Assembly: GCA_016702605.1 (NCBI GenBank)
Contig: JADJDQ010000021.1
Span: 930,001-994,000 of the forward strand
Length of the DNA: 64,000 nt
From: Candidatus Intricatilinea gracilis
GTDB taxonomy: Bacteria > Pseudomonadota > Gammaproteobacteria > Burkholderiales > Burkholderiaceae_C
Direction of reading: 5' to 3'
The position numbers and the translations under genes were made by a program. Each line of letters begins with the position of its first letter. Position 1 is the first letter of the stretch. Of this stretch, positions 42,971 through 51,726 are shown in pieces. The notes under the pieces are model-generated. The model was not told where the DNA came from and did no database searches. It worked only from the letters and a program-made list of their open reading frames with translations.

Positions 42971-43635
42971 GCATGCTGCTCATGCGGCGCACCACCGGGT
43001 CGACGGCGTCGCCGCACCCGGTGGTCCCGGCACAGCGCCTGCGCCGGGGCCTGGGTCTGGCCCTGCTGGGCTGGCTCGCCCTGACGGGCGCCCCGTCCGC
43101 CGCCGCGGAGCCCGAGCGCCTGCGCCTCATCGGCCAGGAGCGCGAGTTCATCGTCCACACGCCCAGCGGGCCGCTCGTGGTGACCCGGGTCCTGACGAGC
43201 TGCGCGCTCAACAAGGGCTACCTGCAGCCGCTGGTGCCATTGCCGGGCGTGCACCCGGTCACCGAGATCGAGGTGCTGCACGCCCTCAACGATCCCCACA
43301 CCATGGTGATCGACATGCGCGACGAGGAGGATCCTCTCGAGGCCACCATCCCGAACTCGTTCCACATTCCGTTCAACGAACTGGAAGACCGCATGGACGA
43401 ACTGGGCTGCGTGCGCGGCTCGTCCAGGGTGTGGGACTGCAATGCGTCACCTAGGATCGTCGCCTTCTGCAATGGGCCGGTGTGCCCGCAAAGCCCGGTC
43501 GGCATCGCCGCGATCGTGCGCTCGGGCTTTCCAGTCGACAAGATCTCGTACTACCGCGGCGGCATGATGGATTGGGAGGCACTGGGTCTCACCACCGTCA
43601 AAGGCAACCGACCTGCACACAGCGCTGGTCGGTGA
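42967..43635 (+). CDS. Periplasmic single-domain rhodanese
   Basis: A 222-residue protein with N-terminal signal (LGLALLGWLALTGAPSAAA) and one rhodanese domain: MVIDMRDEEDPLEATIPNS, then the active loop IVAFCNGPVCPQS and the closing SYYRGGMMDWEAL. The loop CNGPVCPQS holds two cysteines, which differs from the usual CxxGxR type and is shared with related rhodanese-like proteins beside multiheme cytochromes. Its ATG overlaps the stop of the preceding gene, implying coupling. Confidence 0.86.
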   Translation: MSMLLMRRTTGSTASPHPVVPAQRLRRGLGLALLGWLALTGAPSAAAEPERLRLIGQEREFIVHTPSGPLVVTRVLTSCALNKGYLQPLVPLPGVHPVTEIEVLHALNDPHTMVIDMRDEEDPLEATIPNSFHIPFNELEDRMDELGCVRGSSRVWDCNASPRIVAFCNGPVCPQSPVGIAAIVRSGFPVDKISYYRGGMMDWEALGLTTVKGNRPAHSAGR

Positions 43636-43708
43636 CTCTATGCGGCGGTCTGGTCCTGCGAGGATGTGTGATCGGGGTCACTGACCAGCCGCTGGGCAAG
43701 GCCTACAT

Positions 43709-43732
43709 TGGTAAGTATTCAATTACTTGCCA
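43709..43732. promoter_or_regulatory. Probable TetR operator upstream of the efflux operon
   Basis: A 24-base near-palindrome centred near 43720, TGGTAAGTA...TACTTGCCA, in which 18 of 24 positions are symmetric. It lies 12 bases before the TetR ATG, where an autoregulatory TetR operator is expected, and would control the co-directional efflux genes. Confidence 0.6.
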
Positions 43733-43743
43733 GAGGTCCCGTC

Positions 43744-44343
43744 ATGATCACCCGGTTGCCGACCGAAGAGCGCCAGCAGACCATCGTCGCTGCGGCCATC
43801 GAGCTGGCACGTGATGCCAGCCCGGCGCTCATCACGACAGCCGACATCGCTGCTGCCGTGGGGCTGACTCAGGGCGCTGTCTACAAGCACTTCGCCACGA
43901 AGGACGCCATCTGGGTCGCAGCAATGCAATGGGTGCGAGACGAGTTGATACGCGAACTGAACGGTGCAGCCAGAGCAGCCTTCACGCCGGTGCTCGCCCT
44001 GGGCGCGGTGTTTCGTGCTCACATCGAGTTCGTGATCACCTACCCGGGCGTGCCGCGCTTCATCTTCCATGAACTGCAGCGCCCGGCGGATTCCGCTGCC
44101 AAGCAGGAAGTACGTGGCGTGCTGCAGGCCTATCGCAAGCTGCTGATTGAGCTGCTGGGCAACAGCGTTCAGGCGGGATTGGTGCCTGGGGATCTCGATC
44201 AGGAGTCTTCCGCCACGCTGTTCGTCGGCATAGTGCAGGGCTTGGTGATGCAGACCATGTTGACGGGAAAGCCCGCTGCCATGCGCGGTCAGGCCGACCG
44301 CGTGTTTGCCCTGTACCTGCGTGGAATCGGGGCAGCATCATGA
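43744..44343 (+). CDS. TetR-family regulator of the ABC efflux cassette
   Basis: A 199-residue TetR protein. The helix-turn-helix is ITTADIAAAVGLTQGAVYKHFATKDAIW, and the ligand-binding domain follows with FRAHIEFVITYPGVPRFIFHE, a TetR_C type seen with MacAB/HlyD efflux systems. The ATG at 43744 starts the conserved part. The stop overlaps the start of the membrane fusion protein (ATGA). It probably represses the operon, including itself. Confidence 0.9.
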   Translation: MITRLPTEERQQTIVAAAIELARDASPALITTADIAAAVGLTQGAVYKHFATKDAIWVAAMQWVRDELIRELNGAARAAFTPVLALGAVFRAHIEFVITYPGVPRFIFHELQRPADSAAKQEVRGVLQAYRKLLIELLGNSVQAGLVPGDLDQESSATLFVGIVQGLVMQTMLTGKPAAMRGQADRVFALYLRGIGAAS

Positions 44344-45536
44344 AGAACGTCAAGTCGCTTGGGCGTCGCCTTGGTCTGGTCCTGCTTGCAGTGTTGTTGC
44401 TTGGCGCATTCGCATTCGTGTTGCTGCGATCCGGGCCGCTGGCGCCGGTGCGGATCACCGTCGTGCAGGCGCGCGAGGGCAGTGTCACGCCGGCGTTGTT
44501 CGGTATCGGCACGGTCGAGGCACGGCGTTCGTACCTGATCGGTCCGACCGTGGCCGGGCGTGTGCGCAAGGTGGCAGTCGATGTGGGCGATACGGTCAGA
44601 GCCGGCCAACTGCTGGCCGAGATGGACCCGGTCGACCTCGACGAACGATTGGCCGCACTTGATGCGTCGGTAGCCCGGGCCGGCAGCGTGATCAAGGCGG
44701 CTGAGGCTCAGCATCAGGATGCTGCGGCCAAGCTCGAGTTGGCCGCCGCCAACGCTCGCCGCTATGTCGACCTGGGTGAGCAACACTTCGTCAGCAGCGG
44801 GGGCGTCGAGGCCAAGTTGCAGGAACGAGTCTCGGCAGACGCAGGTGTGGCCGCAGCGTCGGCCAACTTGACGGCGGCGAGCCAGGATCTGCAGCGCCTT
44901 GGGGCCGAACGTGCCGGCTTGCTTCAGCAGCGCGACAACGTGCGCCTGCTCGCACCGGCCAGTGGCCTGGTGGTGAGCCGTGACGGCGAGCCGGGTTCCA
45001 CGGTGGTGGCCGGCCAGGCAGTGTTGCGCCTGATCGACCCGGCGTCGGTGTGGATCCGGCTGAGACTGGACCAGGGCCGCTCGGCCGGACTCGCAACCGG
45101 GCTGCCGGCCAGCATCGTGCTGCGCTCGGCGGCGGGCCAGGCCACGCCGGGCAAGGTGGTGCGGGTCGAGATGCTGAGCGACAGCATCACCGAAGAACGC
45201 ACCGCACTGGTGGCCTTCGACAAGTTGCCGGTCGGCGTGTCGGTGGGTGAGATGGCCGAGGTCACGCTGCAGTTGCCCGCCACGCGACCCGCGCTGCTGC
45301 TGCCCAACGCCAGCATCAAGCGCCGGGGCGAGCTGACCGGCGTCTGGCGTGTCGAAGCCGGTCAACTTGCGTTTGTGCCGGTTCGGCTTGGCGCCAGCAG
45401 CCTGCAGGGCCAGGTGCAGGTGCAGGTGCTCGACGGGCTGCAGGCTGGCGACAGGGTCGTGGTCTACAGCGAGCGCGAGGTGTCCTCTGGCAGCCGCATC
45501 CAGGTGGTCGATTCACTTGTCAAGGCGGCGCCATGA
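44340..45536 (+). CDS. HlyD/MacA-type membrane fusion protein
   Basis: A 398-residue inner-membrane-anchored periplasmic adaptor. An N-terminal transmembrane segment (LGLVLLAVLLLGAFAFVLL) precedes the lipoyl-type half (TVAGRVRKVAVDVGDTVRAGQLLAEMD), a coiled-coil hairpin (about residues 105-200), the second lipoyl half (LLAPASGLVVSRDGEPGS) and beta-barrel domain ending RVVVYSEREVSSGSRIQVV. It couples the ABC permease to an outer-membrane exit duct, which is not encoded here. Start overlaps the tetR stop by four bases. Confidence 0.92.
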   Translation: MKNVKSLGRRLGLVLLAVLLLGAFAFVLLRSGPLAPVRITVVQAREGSVTPALFGIGTVEARRSYLIGPTVAGRVRKVAVDVGDTVRAGQLLAEMDPVDLDERLAALDASVARAGSVIKAAEAQHQDAAAKLELAAANARRYVDLGEQHFVSSGGVEAKLQERVSADAGVAAASANLTAASQDLQRLGAERAGLLQQRDNVRLLAPASGLVVSRDGEPGSTVVAGQAVLRLIDPASVWIRLRLDQGRSAGLATGLPASIVLRSAAGQATPGKVVRVEMLSDSITEERTALVAFDKLPVGVSVGEMAEVTLQLPATRPALLLPNASIKRRGELTGVWRVEAGQLAFVPVRLGASSLQGQVQVQVLDGLQAGDRVVVYSEREVSSGSRIQVVDSLVKAAP

Positions 45537-46726
45537 TCAGCCTGGCGGGACGGGACATCCTCCACTCCTGGGGCAAGTTCGTGCTCACCGGGCTGGGCCT
45601 GGGGCTGTTGATCGGCGTGACGCTGTCGATGGCCGGTGTGTACCGCGGCATGGTGGCCGATGCACGCGCCTTGCTCGACAACAGCGCGGCCGACCTGTGG
45701 GTAGTGCAGCAGGACACTCAGGGGCCGTATGCCGAGTCGTCCAGCCTGCGCGACGACGTGGTGCGCAGCGTGTTGGGACTGCCTGGCGTGACGCGCGCGG
45801 CCAATGTGACCTACCTGACCATGCAGGTACGGCGCGATGATTTCGAGGTGCGTGCCATGGTGGTCGGCTTCGAGTCCGGACAGCCGGGCGAGCCGGCCTA
45901 CCTGGTGGCCGGGCGACACATCACGCGAGGTCACTACGAGGCGGTGGCTGACGTGCGCACCGGGTTCAAGCTGGGCGATCGCATCCACATCCGGCGCCAC
46001 GACTATGACGTGGTCGGTCTCACACGGCGCATGGTGTCGTCGGGTGGCGACCCGATGGTCTTCATCCCGATCAAGGACGCACAGGAGGCGCAGTTCCTCA
46101 AGGACAACGATGCGATCCTCAACGACCGCGCCCGCACCGCTGCCAACCCCGCATTCAACCGGCCGGGTGTGCCGGGCCTGGCGGACGCCGTGCTGGCTGC
46201 GCAGTCGAGCAATCACAACGTCAACGCCGTGCTGGTGCAGATCGAGCCGGGGCAGACGGCTGAGCTTGTGGCCGAGCCCATCCGGCGCTGGAAGCACCTC
46301 GAGGCCTACACCCGCGAGCAGATGGAAGAGATCCTGGTCGCCAAGCTGATCGCCAACTCTGCCAGGCAGATCGCCATGTTCCTGGTCATCCTGGCCATCG
46401 TGAGTGCGGCCATCGTGGCCTTCATCATCTACACGATGACGCTGGGCAAGATCCGCGAGATCGCCGTGCTCAAGCTCATCGGCACACGCGACCGCACCAT
46501 TGCCGCCATGATCCTGCAGCAGGCGTTGGGGCTGGGGCTGATCGGCTTCATCATCGGCAAGGTGGCCGCCACGGTCTGGGCGCCGGTGTTCCCCAAGTAC
46601 GTCTTGCTCGAACCGGGGGATGCCGTGCGCGGCCTGGTGGTGGTGATGCTGATCTGCGCACTGGCCAGCACGCTGGCCATCCGTGTGGCGCTGAAGGTCG
46701 ATCCGGCAGCGGCCATCGGTGGTTGA
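45533..46726 (+). CDS. MacB/DevC-type ABC transporter permease
   Basis: A 397-residue FtsX-like permease with an N-terminal membrane segment (FVLTGLGLGLLIGVTLSM), a large periplasmic MacB-type domain, and three C-terminal membrane segments beginning IAMFLVILAIVSAAIVAFIIY. The ATPase domain is on a separate gene, as in DevBCA-type systems. Overlaps the upstream gene by ATGA. Confidence 0.92.
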   Translation: MISLAGRDILHSWGKFVLTGLGLGLLIGVTLSMAGVYRGMVADARALLDNSAADLWVVQQDTQGPYAESSSLRDDVVRSVLGLPGVTRAANVTYLTMQVRRDDFEVRAMVVGFESGQPGEPAYLVAGRHITRGHYEAVADVRTGFKLGDRIHIRRHDYDVVGLTRRMVSSGGDPMVFIPIKDAQEAQFLKDNDAILNDRARTAANPAFNRPGVPGLADAVLAAQSSNHNVNAVLVQIEPGQTAELVAEPIRRWKHLEAYTREQMEEILVAKLIANSARQIAMFLVILAIVSAAIVAFIIYTMTLGKIREIAVLKLIGTRDRTIAAMILQQALGLGLIGFIIGKVAATVWAPVFPKYVLLEPGDAVRGLVVVMLICALASTLAIRVALKVDPAAAIGG

Positions 46727-46727
46727 C

Positions 46728-47438
46728 ATGAGCGACGCAGGCATCCGCATCGAGGCGCTGCGCAAGCGCTACGGACACGGCGACACGGCCGTCGACGCAC
46801 TCAAGGACGTCAACCTCACCGTCGCCCCCGGCGAAGTGGTGGGCCTGATCGGCCCGTCGGGGTCGGGCAAGAGCACCTTGCTCAAGTGCCTGGGCGCGGT
46901 CATCGAACCCAGCGGTGGACGCATGACGCTGGGCAACGACACGATCTACGACGACGGCTGGAAGATCCCCGACCTGCGTGCCCTGCGGCGCGACAAGATC
47001 GGCTTCGTCTTCCAGGCGCCCTACCTCATCCCGTTCCTCGATGTCACCGACAACGTCGCGCTGCTGCCCATGCTGGCCGGCCGGCCCAACGCCGAGGCAC
47101 GGGCCCGTGCCCTCGAACTGCTGACGGCGCTGGACGTGGGCCACCGCGCCCAGGCACAACCCTCCGAGTTGTCCGGCGGCGAGCAGCAACGTGTCTCCAT
47201 CGCCCGGGCACTGGCCAATCGTCCACCGGTGATCCTGGCCGACGAACCCACCGCGCCGCTGGACAGCGAACGTGCATTGGCCGTCGTGCGTTTGCTCAAC
47301 TTGATGGCCACGCAGTATCAGACCGCCGTGATCGTGGTCACCCACGACGAGAAGATCATCCCCACCTTCAAGCGGATCTATCACATCCGTGACGGATGCA
47401 CCTTCGAAGAAGCCGGCGAAGGCCGCGCCCTGGATTGA
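46728..47438 (+). CDS. ABC transporter ATPase of the MacAB/DevA type
   Basis: A 236-residue nucleotide-binding protein: Walker A GPSGSGKST, signature LSGGEQQRVSIARAL, Walker B ILADEPTAPLDSE, with H-loop VVTHDEKI. It powers the permease encoded just upstream. The ATG at 46728 follows the permease stop by one base; an in-frame GTG at 46719 overlaps it. The Pro in DEPTAPLD is less usual than Asn or Ala in this motif. Confidence 0.93.
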   Translation: MSDAGIRIEALRKRYGHGDTAVDALKDVNLTVAPGEVVGLIGPSGSGKSTLLKCLGAVIEPSGGRMTLGNDTIYDDGWKIPDLRALRRDKIGFVFQAPYLIPFLDVTDNVALLPMLAGRPNAEARARALELLTALDVGHRAQAQPSELSGGEQQRVSIARALANRPPVILADEPTAPLDSERALAVVRLLNLMATQYQTAVIVVTHDEKIIPTFKRIYHIRDGCTFEEAGEGRALD

Positions 47439-47505
47439 CGCGGCCGGCACCGCAACGACCCCTACCTGCCACATTGTTCGATTCCACCTCACGCAAGGAC
47501 GCCTC

Positions 47506-48252
47506 ATGCCCCAGATCCTCATCACACGTCGTCACCTCATCGCCTTGGCAGTGTTGTCCGGCACGGCAACCATGGCCTTGGCTGCACCCGTGACCAACGC
47601 TGCCCGCGCGGCCATGCTGGCGTTCGATGGCGTGTACATCCCGGTGCTGTTTCTCACCGGCAGCGCGGGCAAGAGCGCTGAAGGTGCGGCCAAGGCCACC
47701 GCCGCGATGCGCCGTGTGATGGAGCAGTGGGCGGCGCGACGCCAGGCACTCGAAGCCGGCGTGCCCGGACAGGCCGTCTGGGCCAAGGCGCTCGATGGCG
47801 TGCAGGACAAGTTGCACGAAGCCGACGTGCTGGTGTCCAAGGCCCAGTGGGCTGCGTCGCATGAAGTGCTCGAACATGTGCGCGAGATCATGTTCGAAGC
47901 TCGCCGCTCGCTTGGTCTGGCGTACGCGCTCGATGACTTCACTGCCTTTCATGGGGCGATGGAGAAGGTCGCCAACGCCACCAGTGCGCAACGTCCGACG
48001 GTCGAAGCAGACCTGGCGGCCGCCAAGGCGTTGTGGAACGTGATCGAGGGCATGACCTTCGATCCCGCCGTGTATGGGCTGTCCGCGGCGCAGGCCAGCC
48101 AGCTGGCACAGGCACGCGCGGACGAGACGGCCGCCCTGGCTCGACTGTCACAGGCTCTGCGCGAGGCCGGTGATGCCGACCTGCGCAAGGCCATGGCTGC
48201 CATCAAGCCACCGTTCGTGCGAGCCTATCTGGCATTCGGTGCGCCTGTGTGA
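47506..48252 (+). CDS. Exported helical protein of unknown function following the efflux genes
   Basis: A 248-residue protein with a probable signal peptide (HLIALAVLSGTATMALA) and an all-helical mature part containing several Ala-rich helices (AKATAAMRRVMEQWAARRQA, LRKAMAAIKPPFVRAYLAFG). It has no recognisable domain. Spacing of 67 bases after the ATPase and the same strand suggest that it belongs to the efflux operon, possibly as a periplasmic helper. Codon use is normal. Confidence 0.7.
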   Translation: MPQILITRRHLIALAVLSGTATMALAAPVTNAARAAMLAFDGVYIPVLFLTGSAGKSAEGAAKATAAMRRVMEQWAARRQALEAGVPGQAVWAKALDGVQDKLHEADVLVSKAQWAASHEVLEHVREIMFEARRSLGLAYALDDFTAFHGAMEKVANATSAQRPTVEADLAAAKALWNVIEGMTFDPAVYGLSAAQASQLAQARADETAALARLSQALREAGDADLRKAMAAIKPPFVRAYLAFGAPV

Positions 48253-48331
48253 CCTTGCCTGTCCTGCGCTTGCTGGCGCCAGACAACGATGATGACCCTG
48301 TGTCTGGCTGGTTGCGCTGACACTGTCGAGC

Positions 48332-49051
48332 ATGAGACACACCATGACCCATGAAGACCACTTCGGCCCGCTGATCAGCGATGAGCTGGATGTACTGGAC
48401 CAACTGACGCCACTCGCCCGACGCGACATCGTCGAGCTTGGTTGTGGTGCGGCCCAGCTGGCCAGGTCGCTGTTGCTGCGTCATCCTGACAGCCGTGTCA
48501 CTGGCGTCGAGGTGGACGAGCGCCAACATGCCAAGAACCTCGCGGCACCACAGGCCGGGCTGCACTTCGTGGCGGGCGTGGCTCAGGACATCCCGTTCCT
48601 CGACGCCAGTTTCGACCTGGCCCTGATGCTCAAGTCACTGCACCATGTGCCGCTCGACGCCATGTCGCATGCCCTGGGCGAGGTGGCTCGGGTCCTGCGG
48701 CCTGGCGGGCTGCTTTACGTGTCCGAGCCTGTCTACGACGGCGCCTTCAACGAGGTGATCAGGCTGTTCAACGACGAAGGTGTGGTGCGTGCAGCAGCGC
48801 AAGCGGCCGTGAATGCGGCCGTGCGCAGCGGCACCTGGCAGCAGGTGGCCGAGCAGCGTTTTGCCATGCCTGTTCGGTTCACCGACTTCGCCGAGTTCGA
48901 GCAACGCATGATGCGGCCGACCTATGCCGACCACCGGATCGACGACGCCAAGATCGCCACCGTGCGCGCGGCGTTCGAACCCCACATGACGCCCGACGGT
49001 GCACGGTTCACGCGACCGATGCATGTGCGTTTGCTGAAGCGCCTGGCATGA
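48332..49051 (+). CDS. Class I SAM-dependent methyltransferase
   Basis: A 239-residue protein with SAM-binding motif I VELGCGAAQLARSLL, acidic motif GVEVDE, motif AQDIPFLDASFDLALML, and LRPGGLLYVSEPVYDG. It resembles the UbiE/Methyltransf_11 type. The substrate cannot be told. It may be the last gene of the efflux unit or independent. Confidence 0.85.
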   Translation: MRHTMTHEDHFGPLISDELDVLDQLTPLARRDIVELGCGAAQLARSLLLRHPDSRVTGVEVDERQHAKNLAAPQAGLHFVAGVAQDIPFLDASFDLALMLKSLHHVPLDAMSHALGEVARVLRPGGLLYVSEPVYDGAFNEVIRLFNDEGVVRAAAQAAVNAAVRSGTWQQVAEQRFAMPVRFTDFAEFEQRMMRPTYADHRIDDAKIATVRAAFEPHMTPDGARFTRPMHVRLLKRLA

Positions 49052-49066
49052 GCGCTCGCGTCTACC

Positions 49067-49082
49067 CCTGACTGGCGTCAGG
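49067..49082. terminator. Short hairpin after the methyltransferase gene
   Basis: CCTGAC-TGGC-GTCAGG is a perfect six-base stem with a four-base loop, 15 bases after the methyltransferase stop and before a convergent gene. No T tract; a weak terminator call. Confidence 0.35.
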
Positions 49083-49123
49083 CAGGAGGGCTGTCCACAC
49101 CACGGGAGGAGTCGGGGTGATGG

Positions 49124-49513
49124 TCAATTCCCCTGGCGCCCGTGATGGCGTGGGCGATCACGGTTGCTGTCCTGGCGGTCGTCGCGGTCGCGGCGGTCGA
49201 ACTGATGGCGACGCCATGCCTCGTGGCGCCAGTCGCGCCGGTCGACGTAGCGGCCGTGGCGGTGGTCTTGCCAGTGCAGCGGCGGGCGTTGAACCACGAT
49301 CACCGGGGGGTCGCGGTACACCATGCGAGGGGGAGGCAACACCACGTGCGGCGGCGGCACGAAGATGCGTGGCCCGTCGATGTGGACCGTCGGGAAGGGC
49401 AGGCCGATGGACACCTGCACCGACGTGCCGGCTTGCGCCGTGCTGGCCAGGCCCAGTGCTGCGCCCACCAGGGCGGCGGCGGCGAGGAATCGGGCAATGT
49501 TGAATCGCGTCAT
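49124..49513 (-). CDS. Small exported Pro/Arg/His-rich protein
   Basis: A 129-residue protein with a clear signal peptide (FLAAAALVGAALGLASTAQA), then VQVSIGLPFPTVHIDGPRIF, a Pro-rich run (VPPPHVVLPPPRMVYRD) and a basic, His/Arg/Asp-rich tail (RRDRDDRQDSNRDRPRHHG). Proteins of this layout are common small periplasmic or cell-surface proteins of Burkholderiales; no function known. Convergent with the methyltransferase gene. Confidence 0.72.
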   Translation of the reverse strand: MTRFNIARFLAAAALVGAALGLASTAQAGTSVQVSIGLPFPTVHIDGPRIFVPPPHVVLPPPRMVYRDPPVIVVQRPPLHWQDHRHGRYVDRRDWRHEAWRRHQFDRRDRDDRQDSNRDRPRHHGRQGN

Positions 49514-49649
49514 GAGGGGCTCCTTGGTTGCGATGCCTCATCTTGCGCGAGCCCCCATGAACACTAGCTGAACGGATCGGTGATCGACGGGTGGGTGATC
49601 GAACCGATCGAGCCCCGACCTTTCAAGGCCCGACGGATCGGAGCTGCCC

Positions 49650-51005
49650 TCAGGCGGCCCGCAGCACGATGTCGATCCGTGCGCCGCCCAGGGGTGAGTC
49701 GGCGAGGGCCAGCTCGCCGTCGTGGCTGGTCACCAGATCCTTGACGATGGCCAGGCCCACGCCGTGGCCGGGCACCTGTTCGTCGCCGCGCACATGGATC
49801 TGCAGCATGTCCTGGGCGTCACCCTCGCCATGGCCAAAGCCCGGGCCATCGTCGTCGACGCGGATGTGCAGGGTGTCGGCCTGCCGCTGCACACTCACGG
49901 CCACGCGCTGGCGTGTCCACTTGCACGCGTTGTCCATGAGGTTGCCGAACAGCTCGAGGGCGTCACCGTTGTCGATGCGCCAGGCCAGGTCGGGCGGGCA
50001 GTCGATCACGAAGTGCAGATCCTTGTCGGCATGCACCTTGAGCAGCGAATCGCGGATGCGCTGCACCACCGGCAACAGCAGCAGCCGGGGCACGAAACGT
50101 GACGAGCCGCTGGCGGCCGCACGGCCGAGCTGGTACTGGATGATGTCGTCCATGTGGGCCACCTGCTGGTCCACCACCCCCGGCAGGCGCGCCGGCTCGG
50201 TCAGGGCCGTGCGAAGCACGGCCAGCGGTGTCTTCAGGCTGTGCGCCAGAAAACTCGAGGCCTCGCGGTACCGCGTCTGGCGCAGGCGCTCTTGTTTGAT
50301 CAGGGTGTTGAGGTTGCTCGTCAGCAGCTCGATCTCGGCCGGATAACGCCCCTTCACCTCGGACTGGTCACCACTTTCGATGGCGCGTATCTCGCCCGCC
50401 ACCCGGCGCAGTGGTGCCAGGCCCCAGCCCAGCAGCAGGGTCTGCGACGCCAGCAGCAGCACGGCGGCACCACCCAGCCAGGTCCACAAGGTGGTGTCGA
50501 AGATGGCGATCTCGCGGTCGAGGTCGGCCTTGTCCTCGAGCACGAAGAACATCAGCGGCACAGCCTGTGTGCCCACCGCCCAGTTGACGCCGTAGGCCGT
50601 TGCCAGGTAGGTCTGCCCGCCTGCGGCGACAACGCTGTTGCGCCATTGCCCCACGTCGACCTCACGCAGGAACGGTGGATCGATGCCCACCGCAGACGGC
50701 GATTGCCAGGCCTCCTTCCAGGCCTTGTGCCCGGGCGTGCCGGCGATGCGGGCATACAGGCCCGAGCCTGGCAACGACAGCCGTGGTTCCGGGAAGCTGG
50801 GTGGCATGACCAGCACACCGCGTGTATCGAGCTCGGCCGCTGCCAGCAGTAGATAGACCGTGCTCTGCAGCTGGGCGTGACGCCCGGCCAGCACACTGTC
50901 GGCATGGGCACGTTGCACGGCAGCACCCGCGCCGGCCACGAAGATGATCAGCACCAGCGTGGCGCCCAGCATCAGGCGCGCACGGATCGAACGTATCCAG
51001 CTCAT
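49650..51005 (-). CDS. PhoQ/QseC-type sensor histidine kinase
   Basis: A 451-residue membrane sensor. Two membrane segments (ARLMLGATLVLIIFVAGAG and LWTWLGGAAVLLLASQTLLL) flank a periplasmic sensor domain; then HAMP-like linker, the phosphoacceptor box SSFLAHSLKTPLAVLRTAL, N box ELFGNLMDNACKW, and G boxes VDDDGPGFG and GHGVGLAIVKDLV. It likely senses envelope or cation stress, like PhoQ. Overlaps the response regulator stop by ATGA on the minus strand, so it is the second gene of the pair. Confidence 0.93.
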   Translation of the reverse strand: MSWIRSIRARLMLGATLVLIIFVAGAGAAVQRAHADSVLAGRHAQLQSTVYLLLAAAELDTRGVLVMPPSFPEPRLSLPGSGLYARIAGTPGHKAWKEAWQSPSAVGIDPPFLREVDVGQWRNSVVAAGGQTYLATAYGVNWAVGTQAVPLMFFVLEDKADLDREIAIFDTTLWTWLGGAAVLLLASQTLLLGWGLAPLRRVAGEIRAIESGDQSEVKGRYPAEIELLTSNLNTLIKQERLRQTRYREASSFLAHSLKTPLAVLRTALTEPARLPGVVDQQVAHMDDIIQYQLGRAAASGSSRFVPRLLLLPVVQRIRDSLLKVHADKDLHFVIDCPPDLAWRIDNGDALELFGNLMDNACKWTRQRVAVSVQRQADTLHIRVDDDGPGFGHGEGDAQDMLQIHVRGDEQVPGHGVGLAIVKDLVTSHDGELALADSPLGGARIDIVLRAA

Positions 51006-51673
51006 TCGAGCGTGAAGCGGTAGCCCCGTCCGCGCAGCGTCTCGATGGGTGCGAGTGTGCCGTTCGGGTCGAGCTTGCGGCGCAGCCGGCCGATCAACAC
51101 CTCGAGCACATTGCTGTCGCGGTCTTCGTCGTGGGGGTACAGGTAGTCGGACAACTCCTGCTTGCTGACCACCCGGGCGCGTTCACGCACCAGGTATTCG
51201 AGCAGGCGGAACTCGAAGGCCGTGAGGTCCATCGCTGCACCAGCGAGCGTTGCGCTCTGCGCCGCAAAGTCCACCGCCAGCGGCCCGAGCGTCAGCAGGC
51301 TCGACGTGGCTTTCAGCGCCCGGCGCAGCAGCGCCTTCACACGTGCGGCCAGCTCGGGGTATTCGAAGGGTTTGACGAGGTAGTCGTCGGCACCGGCTTC
51401 GAGACCGGTCACCTTGTCCTGCCAGCTGCCCCGTGCGGTGAGGATGAGGATGGGCAGGCTGTGGCCGCCCGCACGCAGGCGTTGCACGACGGTCAGGCCA
51501 TTCAGCTTGGGCAGGCCCAGGTCGACGATGGCCAGGTCGACCGGGTATTCACTCGCCTGGAACAGGCCGTCCTCGCCGTCCGCCGCCTGGTCGACGCGGT
51601 AACCGTCACTTTCGAGCTGGCGCGCCAGGCCCAGCCGCAAGGCGGCGTCGTCCTCGATCAGCAACAAACGCAT
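51002..51673 (-). CDS. PhoP/QseB-type response regulator
   Basis: A 223-residue OmpR-family regulator. Receiver: MRLLLIEDDAALRLGLARQL, phosphoacceptor Asp in DLAIVDLGLPKLNG, ILILTARG, DDYLVKPF. C-terminal winged-helix DNA-binding domain with FEFRLLEYLVRERARVVSKQ and RRKLDPNGTLAPIETLRGRG. Precedes its kinase; the PepSY gene lies upstream and may be a target or co-sensor. Confidence 0.95.
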   Translation of the reverse strand: MRLLLIEDDAALRLGLARQLESDGYRVDQAADGEDGLFQASEYPVDLAIVDLGLPKLNGLTVVQRLRAGGHSLPILILTARGSWQDKVTGLEAGADDYLVKPFEYPELAARVKALLRRALKATSSLLTLGPLAVDFAAQSATLAGAAMDLTAFEFRLLEYLVRERARVVSKQELSDYLYPHDEDRDSNVLEVLIGRLRRKLDPNGTLAPIETLRGRGYRFTLE

Positions 51674-51726
51674 GGCCGGGCCTGACGGGTCAGCAGCGGG
51701 TGTGCCGCGGCGTCATGGTCACCACC

